Source of the DNA: an uncultured Carnobacteriaceae bacterium
GTDB taxonomy: Bacteria > Bacillota > Bacilli > Lactobacillales > Aerococcaceae
Assembly: GCA_938039195.1 (NCBI GenBank)
Contig: CALHVK010000001.1
Location: 1 to 10,444, forward strand
Direction of reading: 5' to 3'
DNA: 10,444 nucleotides
The position numbers and the translations under genes were made by a program. Below are positions 5,317 through 10,444 of this stretch, piece by piece (the first letter of the stretch is position 1; each line of letters opens with the position of its first letter). The notes under the pieces were generated by a model. It worked only from the letters and a program-made list of their open reading frames with translations, did not search any database and was not told the origin of the DNA.

Positions 5317-6573
5317 TTAGAGTGATGATTCCGTAGTTAGTAAAGAGGTTGTTTCTGGTTGAACTTCATGTTTTTCATCGGGAATAACCGTTGTTTCAAC
5401 TGAAGTAGTTTCACTTTCCGTGGTTTCTGTTGTTTCAGATGTCGAACTTTCAGTAGTAGTTTCAACCACGACTCTCCAAATACCATCTTTATCTACAGGA
5501 TAACCATCAGGAGTAACAGAGTCTTTCAATAGCGCTCCAGACGGATTGAAGAAATACCAATTATTATTAATTGATTTCCAACCTGTTTGCATGATTCCTG
5601 ATTGTTCAAAATAGTAATCTGATTGATGAACTCTATAAAATCCAGTTACCATTCTGCCATTTTCATCAAGATAATACCATTTGTTATTCTCTTGATACCA
5701 TCCAGTTTGCATTGCTCCGTTACTCTTGAAAAAGTGATAGCTACCAGCTAACCATTTCCAACCTGTTTGCATTGCTCCACTATCAGTAAAGAAATACTTA
5801 GTTCCAGCGATTTCTTTTAGGCCTGTTTCCATAACACCTGATCCATTTAAGAAATACCAAACACCACTAATTTGTTTCCAACCTGTTTGTACATACCCAT
5901 TACTATCCAAATAATACCAGTTGCCATTCACTTGTCTCCAACCCGTTTGCATGATTCCTGATGAGCTGAAGATGTAACGTTGATTTCCAATTGTTTGCAA
6001 TCCTGTAATCATCGCACCAGAATTATTGAAGTAGTACCAAGCACCACTGATTTTTTTCCAACCTGTCTGCATATATCCATTACTATCAAAGTAATACCAT
6101 GCATTACTGATTTGTTTCCATCCCGTTTGCATAGCACCTGATGAATTAAAATAGTACCAAGTAGCTCCGAATTGTTGCCATCCTGTTTGCATTACACCCG
6201 ATGCATTAAAATAATACCAAATACCACTGATTTTTTTCCAACCAGTTACCATTACATAGTTTTCATAGTAATTCCATTTACTGTCAACTTCTTCCCAATA
6301 CGTCGGTTTTACTTTGTTTAACGGCTTCCCGTCTGCCCTTCTAGAATGATATGTTCCTCCAGAATTTAAAATTTCGCACGCAATGCCGTCTCTATCTCTG
6401 TCGAGATGTAATGCATAACCGGGCTCTCCTTTTACAATATCTCCATAACCTGCCGCCCAAGCCTCTGAACATCTTCTAAAATAAATCTCCTCCGCGTTAA
6501 CCGCATTGCCCATTGGAACGAAACCAGATACTAAAAGTGCGACTAAAGAAAAAATAATTTTTAAAAATTTCAC
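5317..6573 (-). CDS. Secreted Excalibur-domain protein with 12 cell-wall (choline)-binding repeats
   Basis: A 418-residue exported protein. A signal peptide occupies about 1-27 (KFLK, hydrophobic core, NAVNA before EE). An Excalibur domain follows at about 31-67: C35 and C66 bracket PGYALHLDRDRDGIACE, whose D58, D60 and D62 form the DxDxDG calcium loop. Twelve repeats of exactly 20 residues without any indel span 111-350 (CW_binding_1 type, GWKKISGIWYYFNASGVMQT-like); 91-110 looks like a degenerate extra copy. The tail (369-418) is Ser/Thr/Glu-rich with no LPXTG or membrane anchor, so attachment is probably by the repeats, which in pneumococcal relatives bind teichoic-acid choline. Start is GTG (6571-6573) with GGGGGGAG 7 nt upstream. 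It is a single-gene unit with a strong promoter (6605-6633). No catalytic domain is seen; a role as ligand-binding or adhesive surface protein is an inference. Confidence 0.88.
   Translation of the reverse strand: MKFLKIIFSLVALLVSGFVPMGNAVNAEEIYFRRCSEAWAAGYGDIVKGEPGYALHLDRDRDGIACEILNSGGTYHSRRADGKPLNKVKPTYWEEVDSKWNYYENYVMVTGWKKISGIWYYFNASGVMQTGWQQFGATWYYFNSSGAMQTGWKQISNAWYYFDSNGYMQTGWKKISGAWYYFNNSGAMITGLQTIGNQRYIFSSSGIMQTGWRQVNGNWYYLDSNGYVQTGWKQISGVWYFLNGSGVMETGLKEIAGTKYFFTDSGAMQTGWKWLAGSYHFFKSNGAMQTGWYQENNKWYYLDENGRMVTGFYRVHQSDYYFEQSGIMQTGWKSINNNWYFFNPSGALLKDSVTPDGYPVDKDGIWRVVVETTTESSTSETTETTESETTSVETTVIPDEKHEVQPETTSLLTTESSL
5524..6243 (-). repeat. Twelve tandem 60-bp units encoding cell-wall-binding repeats
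   Basis: Twelve 60-bp units in perfect phase encode residues 111-350 of the surface protein. The antisense of the Q-T-G-W junction (ACCTGTTTGC or close variants) recurs every 60 bp. From unit 3 on, a larger 180-bp period is visible: units 3-5 (5944-6123), 6-8 (5764-5943) and 9-11 (5584-5763). In each, the third unit begins GL, GL or GF and lacks the tryptophan of the WY pair. Confidence 0.92.
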
Positions 6574-6580
6574 GAGTAAA

Positions 6581-6588
6581 CTCCCCCC
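6581..6588 (-). promoter_or_regulatory. Ribosome binding site for the GTG start of the surface protein
   Basis: GGGGGGAG on the minus strand lies 7 nt before GTG at 6571-6573. No ATG in this frame offers a complete signal peptide, so the GTG start is well supported. Confidence 0.8.
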
Positions 6589-6590
6589 TA

Positions 6591-6609
6591 ATAATCATAT
6601 TATGATTAT
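6591..6609. promoter_or_regulatory. 19-bp palindrome over the surface-protein transcription start (candidate operator)
   Basis: ATAATCATA (6591-6599), a central T, then the exact complement TATGATTAT (6601-6609). It overlaps the -10 box and the predicted start site of the surface-protein gene, where a bound protein would block transcription. No known operator consensus fits well. The binding protein is unknown. Confidence 0.5.
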
Positions 6610-6633
6610 AGATGAAAACGTTATTCTAATCAA
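6605..6633 (-). promoter_or_regulatory. Promoter of the cell-wall-binding protein gene
   Basis: On the minus strand TTGATT (6628-6633) and a perfect TATAAT (6605-6610) are spaced by 17 nt, and the upstream sequence is very AT-rich. This is the best promoter in the window. Confidence 0.75.
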
Positions 6634-6677
6634 TAGAAATTTAGGTTTTATATTATAAATACACTATTCTAATAACT

Positions 6678-6706
6678 AAAAAGCCCTAGCCGCGTTGGCT
6701 AGGACT
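6678..6706 (-). terminator. Terminator of gnd
   Basis: AGCCCTAGCC (6682-6691) pairs with GGCTAGGACT (6697-6706), with one G-U pair, around a 5-nt loop. The minus strand then runs into TTTTTAGTT. It begins 13 nt after the gnd stop codon. Confidence 0.9.
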
Positions 6707-6719
6707 TCGTCATTTATAA

Positions 6720-8153
6720 TTATTGTTCAATCTCTTTTTCTTGAGCCCATTCGAAGTGGAATGTTCCTGGTTTGTCTACACGGTTGTAAGTATGTGCACC
6801 GAAGTAGTCACGTTGAGCTTGAATTAAGTTTGCAGGTAATGTTTCTGAACGGTATGCATCATAGTAAGCTAATGCACTTGAGAATGTTGGAACTGGAATA
6901 CCAGCACGAACAGCCGTTACAACAACATCACGAACTGCATCTTGGTAAGATTCTGTTACATATAAGAAGTACTTATCTAATAATAAGTTTTTCAATTGAG
7001 GATCACGTTCGAACGCATCTGTAATCTTTTGTAAGAATTGCGCACGGATGATACATCCAGCACGGAAGATTTTAGCGATTTCGCCGTAGTTTAAGTCCCA
7101 ATTGAACTCTTCACTTGCTACACGCATTTGAGCAAATCCTTGCGCGTAACTCATAATTTTAGAGAAGTATAATCCTTTACGAACTTGTTCGATTAAGGCT
7201 TGACGTTCTGAATTTGTTAATTCAGGAATCTTAGTTGCTGCTAATTCTTTACTTGCTGCAACACGTTCATCTTTCAATGTTGAGACGAAACGTGCAAATA
7301 CAGATTCAGTAATTAATGGAAGTGGCACCCCTAAGTCTAATGCGCTTTGTGAAGCCCATTTACCAGTACCTTTGTTTCCAGCAGTATCCATGATTACGTC
7401 AACCATTGGACGACCTGTTTCAGGATCTTTCTTCGTTAAAATATCTGCTGTGATTTCGATTAAGTAGCTATCTAATTCGCCTTGGTTCCATTCTTTGAAC
7501 ACTTCAGCGCATTCTTCTACAGATAATCCACCTACACGACGTAGGATATCGTAACTTTCAGCGATTAATTGCATGTCACCATATTCGATTCCGTTATGAA
7601 CCATTTTTACGTAGTGACCTGCTCCATTTGGTCCAATGTAAGTCACACATGGAGCGCCATCGTCTGCTTTAGCAGCGATTTCTTCTAAAATAGGTGCTAC
7701 TAAATCGTATGCATCTTTTTGTCCACCAGGCATGATTGAAGGTCCTTTTAAGGCTCCTTCTTCCCCACCAGATACACCTGTTCCGATGAAGTTGATTCCT
7801 GAGTTTGCTAGCTCTTCATTACGACGCATTGTATCGCGGAAGAATGTATTTCCTCCATCGATTAAAATATCGCCTTTATCTAAGTGTGGAAGTAAACTTT
7901 GAATTGTCTTATCTGTTGCTTCACCAGCTTTAACCATTAATAAAATTCTTCTTGGTTTTTCTAAAGACTCTACAAATTCTTCAACAGAGTATGTTGGAAC
8001 TAATTTTTTGTCTGGATGTAACGCAATCACTTCGTCTGTTTTTGAAGTTGTACGGTTGTAGATTGAAACGCTATAACCACGGCTTTCAATGTTTAAAGCC
8101 AAGTTACGTCCCATAACAGCCATACCCACGACACCAATTTGTTGTTTTGACAT
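6720..8153 (-). CDS. gnd: 6-phosphogluconate dehydrogenase, decarboxylating
   Basis: A 477-residue cytoplasmic enzyme that converts 6-phosphogluconate and NADP+ to ribulose-5-phosphate, CO2 and NADPH. The Rossmann fingerprint is GVVGMAVMGRN (7-17). Further motifs are IDGGNTFF (98-105), the VSGGEEGA substrate loop (127-134), and KMVHNGIEYGDMQ (183-195), where K183 and E190 fall at the known acid/base residues. The C-terminal helical domain carries GNKGTGKWA (259-267). Length is normal and no key residue is missing. ATG at 8151-8153 has GGAGG (8161-8165) 7 nt upstream. It is an apparently monocistronic unit ended by the hairpin at 6678-6706. It catalyses the step after lactone hydrolysis in the pathway entered through zwf, which is separated from it here by a surface protein and a two-component system. 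Confidence 0.97.
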   Translation of the reverse strand: MSKQQIGVVGMAVMGRNLALNIESRGYSVSIYNRTTSKTDEVIALHPDKKLVPTYSVEEFVESLEKPRRILLMVKAGEATDKTIQSLLPHLDKGDILIDGGNTFFRDTMRRNEELANSGINFIGTGVSGGEEGALKGPSIMPGGQKDAYDLVAPILEEIAAKADDGAPCVTYIGPNGAGHYVKMVHNGIEYGDMQLIAESYDILRRVGGLSVEECAEVFKEWNQGELDSYLIEITADILTKKDPETGRPMVDVIMDTAGNKGTGKWASQSALDLGVPLPLITESVFARFVSTLKDERVAASKELAATKIPELTNSERQALIEQVRKGLYFSKIMSYAQGFAQMRVASEEFNWDLNYGEIAKIFRAGCIIRAQFLQKITDAFERDPQLKNLLLDKYFLYVTESYQDAVRDVVVTAVRAGIPVPTFSSALAYYDAYRSETLPANLIQAQRDYFGAHTYNRVDKPGTFHFEWAQEKEIEQ

Positions 8154-8188
8154 GAAACTTCCTCCAATTTGTTTTATTTAACACATCT

Positions 8189-8217
8189 ATGTTATCAAAA
8201 ATCACTCCTTTTTGAAA
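8189..8217 (-). promoter_or_regulatory. Possible gnd promoter
   Basis: On the minus strand TGATAACAT (8197 down to 8189) gives an extended -10 box (TAACAT). A poor -35 candidate TTTCAA (8212-8217) lies 17 nt upstream. Start near 8182 would leave a leader of about 30 nt. Confidence 0.35.
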
Positions 8218-8320
8218 GGTATTTGAATGCTTTTCTTTTACTTACTCTCTTTTTCATTTCAACCATTTTCACTCTTAGAAAACCTTTTAACATTTAACTC
8301 TAGTAATTCACGCCGATTTA

Positions 8321-8336
8321 CGGTAAACTATTACCG
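8321..8336. repeat. Short perfect inverted repeat upstream of the small membrane-protein gene
   Basis: CGGTAA (8321-8326), ACTA, TTACCG (8331-8336). It lies 12 nt before the ribosome binding site of the plus-strand gene. It could be a leader hairpin or an operator; no clear sigma-A promoter for that gene is visible, and TTCACG/TATTAC at 8307-8334 is only a weak candidate that overlaps it. Confidence 0.4.
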
Positions 8337-8347
8337 AGCAAAGAAAA

Positions 8348-8353
8348 AAGGAG
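8348..8353 (+). promoter_or_regulatory. Ribosome binding site selecting a TTG start
   Basis: AAGGAG lies 8 nt before the TTG at 8362-8364 and 5 nt before another TTG at 8359-8361. The 8-nt spacing and the resulting MAKKK N-terminus favour the second TTG. Confidence 0.65.
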
Positions 8354-8361
8354 CGATTTTG

Positions 8362-8490
8362 TTGGCAAAGAAAAAACGTAATCTTTCAACAGTTGAAAAA
8401 ATTACACGTGTTGTAGCCGTATTAATGTTAATCGGTACACTAGGCGCTATCATCTTACAAGTAGCCTTAACTGCAATGAATTATAAATAA
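8362..8490 (+). CDS. Small single-span membrane protein, DUF4044-like
   Basis: A 42-residue protein: a basic N-terminus (AKKKRNLS), a TVEKITR stretch, then one hydrophobic helix (about 17-37) and a short polar end. This pattern, a Lys-rich start, a (S/T)xEKIT motif and a single helix rich in L, I, V and G, is what I recall of the DUF4044 family found in Lactobacillales. No function is known. The frame is open upstream to 8227, but that part lacks a ribosome site and reads as low-quality sequence. The AAGGAG at 8348-8353 instead points to the TTG at 8362-8364. It is the only plus-strand gene besides the transposase fragment, transcribed alone and divergently from gnd, and closed by a very strong terminator. 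A gene kept with its own ribosome site and terminator is likely real despite its size. Confidence 0.75.
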   Translation: MAKKKRNLSTVEKITRVVAVLMLIGTLGAIILQVALTAMNYK

Positions 8491-8494
8491 AATG

Positions 8495-8529
8495 AAAGAC
8501 CGATTGGATTTTCCAATCGGTCTTTTTTT
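8495..8529 (+). terminator. Strong terminator between convergent genes
   Basis: A perfect 14-bp stem, AAAGACCGATTGGA (8495-8508) with TCCAATCGGTCTTT (8512-8525), has a 3-nt loop and is followed by T's to 8529. It lies 4 nt after the small plus-strand gene. On the minus strand it is followed by CATTTTATTT, so it may also serve the convergent flippase gene ending at 8569. Confidence 0.95.
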
Positions 8530-8568
8530 CTGTTATAAAGTTCCCAGTAACATCTTAATGAATAAATA

Positions 8569-10014
8569 TTAAAGTTTAATTACTTTTTTAATATCTCCTG
8601 ATACAATAGCAAATAATGCATAATAGATTACACAACCTACAATGACCAATCCAGTATTCATCAAGAAAGCTTTTGACATATTAAATTCAAACGGAATTAA
8701 ATAATCAACTGCTAACTTTATTGCGATAAATGGTAGAGATGCTATCGTGTATCGAATAAAGTACTTTTTAACTGATCGAATATCATATAAAGAACGATCT
8801 CGAATAAATTTAACTTCTAATACTAATACCACAATTTCCGCTAATACAGTGGTCAAAATATAATACTCTGGTTTATCTACCCCTGTAAAGAAAAGAATGC
8901 TATTTAAAAATAGATTACAAAATCCACCAGTAAAATAAATTCTCGTTAGACTTAATTCGTGTCCCTTAAGAAAGATTACTTGGTTTGCAAAAATCGTATC
9001 TAATGTCCAAGTTAAGATTCGAATTGAACAGATAATCATCGTTGGGACTGCTAAAATATATTTAGGCCCAGCATATAAGTAGATAACAGACTGACTCACA
9101 CATGCAAGACCAATTGCAATTGGCACTACAAGGAATAAAAATAATCGACTCGTTTTAGTCTGTAAATCTTTATATTGTTCAAAAGCTTCTTCTGCATTAT
9201 ATTTTGCAAGACGTGGAATACTCACGATAATAATTGAAACCACTACCCCAGTAATCATCGTCGATAAATTTAATGAGATAGTATAATAGCTAATAAAGAG
9301 GTTATCTTTTAGAGAAGATAAAAACAATCTATCCAGCACTGTATAGAGCATATTGGCATTAGCTAATAGTAACATCGAGAATAGTGGTTTAAAGATACCT
9401 AAAAGTTCTTTTAACGGTACACGCACTAATTTCACTTTTCTTCGAATATAAAGATAACTCGTAAAGTAATTTAAAAAGTTAGCGATTGTCATAATTAATG
9501 CATATGGAATGATATCCTCACTATTTTTAACAAACATAAAAATAGAACCTAACATAAACACCCGAACAAACAATGTTTTATATAGAATAAAATTGTAACT
9601 TTCGAATGCTTCTGCCATCCATTCTACATATAAAAATTGAACAATAATCTGGAAAATAAAGATCACATATAGCAACATATTATTTGGATTTGCCAGCCAA
9701 ATATAAATGACGTATATCAAAGTGACAGTTACTGAACTAACAATACTTGCATAAAATAATAAAGAAAAATTATACGAAGCTTTTTCTTTATGTTCACGAA
9801 CTCCACTTACCAAGCGAATTCCATAATTGTACACACCAAAAGCAGCAAAAGGTATGAACCACGCCGCTAAAGAGTTTACCTTATTAAATTCTCCAAATAA
9901 CTCGGGATCTAAAATTCTTGTTAAATAAGGCCCTGTTAATAATGGAAAAATGATATTTAGTATTCGCACTAAAGTACTTGCAATAGCATTCACTTTAATG
10001 TTATTTTTACTCAT
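8569..10014 (-). CDS. Polysaccharide/teichoic acid flippase (MOP superfamily, TacF-like)
   Basis: A 481-residue polytopic membrane protein with some 12-14 hydrophobic helices, from about residue 11 to 470. The N-terminus (NAIASTLVRILNIIFPLLTG, then YLTRILDPELFGEFN) is the classic start of Wzx/RfbX-type transporters that flip undecaprenyl-linked polysaccharide repeat units across the membrane. Several segments (GVYNYGIR at 60-67, ANANMLYTVLDRLFL at 218-232, PEYYILTTV at 382-390, NTGLVI at 453-458) resemble what I remember of pneumococcal TacF, the flippase for choline-bearing teichoic acid chains; no alignment was possible. ATG at 10012-10014 has only a weak AAAGAGAG site. It begins 20 nt after the LicD-like gene stops, so the two are probably one operon. 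Flippase class is near certain; the teichoic acid substrate is an inference from its neighbour and sequence feel. Confidence 0.85.
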   Translation of the reverse strand: MSKNNIKVNAIASTLVRILNIIFPLLTGPYLTRILDPELFGEFNKVNSLAAWFIPFAAFGVYNYGIRLVSGVREHKEKASYNFSLLFYASIVSSVTVTLIYVIYIWLANPNNMLLYVIFIFQIIVQFLYVEWMAEAFESYNFILYKTLFVRVFMLGSIFMFVKNSEDIIPYALIMTIANFLNYFTSYLYIRRKVKLVRVPLKELLGIFKPLFSMLLLANANMLYTVLDRLFLSSLKDNLFISYYTISLNLSTMITGVVVSIIIVSIPRLAKYNAEEAFEQYKDLQTKTSRLFLFLVVPIAIGLACVSQSVIYLYAGPKYILAVPTMIICSIRILTWTLDTIFANQVIFLKGHELSLTRIYFTGGFCNLFLNSILFFTGVDKPEYYILTTVLAEIVVLVLEVKFIRDRSLYDIRSVKKYFIRYTIASLPFIAIKLAVDYLIPFEFNMSKAFLMNTGLVIVGCVIYYALFAIVSGDIKKVIKL

Positions 10015-10034
10015 TTTACACTCTCTTTCGTTGT

Positions 10035-10444
10035 TTAAATCAATTCAACACTTGCTCCAGCAGTATCTACTGGTACGTAAATTGGATTTTGTCTCCAATC
10101 ATAATTCGTGTTAGGAATTAGATAATCTTCTCCATAATATCCTTTTAGATAATCCACTGGATTTGTTGGCACATACGTTGTTGCATCCATAAAGCTTACT
10201 TGTTCCAACTCTTCCATTGGAAGTTCATAATAAAAAGCTTCAATATCTACAGGTTTATTTAAGGCATTCATTCCGTACCAAATCATGGTCGTAGAAATCA
10301 CATTATCGTCTACTCGGTCAAACAAAATTATATCAACATTTAACCCATTATAGGAAAACGAAATTTCTTTCACTTGATTTTGATAGATTAATTTACGATT
10401 CAATACAAAATTTCTTTTTGATAAAAACTCAATAATGGTTTCTA
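10035..10444 (-). CDS. LicD/fukutin-like phosphotransferase, C-terminal part (partial)
   Basis: The minus-strand frame is open from the right edge to TAA at 10035-10037, giving about 135 codons with no credible internal start; a TTG at 10401-10403 lacks a ribosome site. The N-terminal nucleotidyltransferase-fold part, where the GxLLG and DDDID-type catalytic motifs of LicD would sit, lies outside the window. The visible part has NGLNVDIILFD, then a PMEEL stretch, TTYVPTNPVDYLKGYYGED and a following P. That resembles the closing section of LicD/fukutin-type proteins, where a VDxFxF strand is followed by PL..v.F.g....P.n...yL...YG..w..P. LicD enzymes transfer phosphocholine from CDP-choline to teichoic acid or glycan sugars. 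The flippase gene follows after 20 nt. The family call is moderate and the exact substrate unknown. Confidence 0.55.
   Translation of the reverse strand, partial: ETIIEFLSKRNFVLNRKLIYQNQVKEISFSYNGLNVDIILFDRVDDNVISTTMIWYGMNALNKPVDIEAFYYELPMEELEQVSFMDATTYVPTNPVDYLKGYYGEDYLIPNTNYDWRQNPIYVPVDTAGASVELI

Noticed and set aside
5524..6243. Regular 60-bp repetition that could suggest a CRISPR array or satellite
   Set aside because: The period is 20 codons exactly, the frame is open throughout and the units encode a known cell-wall-binding repeat; there are no constant repeats with unique spacers.
8227..8361. 45-residue N-terminal extension of the small plus-strand gene
   Set aside because: No ribosome site, odd composition, and a clear AAGGAG just before the TTG at 8362.

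Overview
The window comes from a low-GC Gram-positive bacterium of the Lactobacillales. The support is AT-rich DNA, strong GGAGG-type ribosome binding sites, U-tract hairpin terminators, OmpR-type two-component proteins and a choline-binding-type surface protein. A Granulicatella-like or other Carnobacteriaceae/Aerococcaceae host is my best guess, but only from general impression; no rRNA or tRNA gene is present to settle it.

Layout, left to right. Positions 1-113 are the right end of an IS3-family insertion sequence, with the last 26 codons of its transposase on the plus strand and a TG...CA-type terminus. A 22-bp perfect palindrome directly abuts it. Next, on the minus strand, is a DUF1189 membrane protein (200-991). 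The 992-1380 gap holds that gene's promoter, a 243-bp element that folds on itself through three nested inverted repeats (1057-1299), and the zwf terminator. zwf (1381-2841, glucose-6-phosphate dehydrogenase) follows. Then comes a two-component pair (histidine kinase 2980-4425, response regulator 4436-5131). A secreted Excalibur/cell-wall-binding-repeat protein is at 5317-6573, and gnd (6-phosphogluconate dehydrogenase) at 6720-8153. On the plus strand is one tiny membrane protein (8362-8490, DUF4044-like). On the minus strand again are a TacF-like polysaccharide flippase (8569-10014) and the C-terminal part of a LicD/fukutin-like transferase (10035 to the right edge).

Almost every minus-strand unit ends in its own terminator (157-194, 1344-1369, 2946-2973, 5274-5298, 6682-6706), and several have a recognisable promoter. 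The block is therefore a row of short transcription units. The exceptions are the regulator-kinase pair (10 nt apart) and the LicD-like/flippase pair (20 nt apart), which look co-transcribed.

Two functional themes appear. First, zwf and gnd encode the two NADPH-producing dehydrogenases of the oxidative pentose phosphate pathway; the lactonase gene is not in the window. They flank a two-component system. Second, the LicD-like protein, the TacF-like flippase and the protein with twelve GW-type repeats would fit a phosphocholine-decorated teichoic acid: LicD attaches choline phosphate, the flippase exports the decorated chain, and the repeat protein docks on it. That link is an inference from family knowledge. 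The least explained piece of sequence is the 243-bp self-complementary element at 1057-1299.
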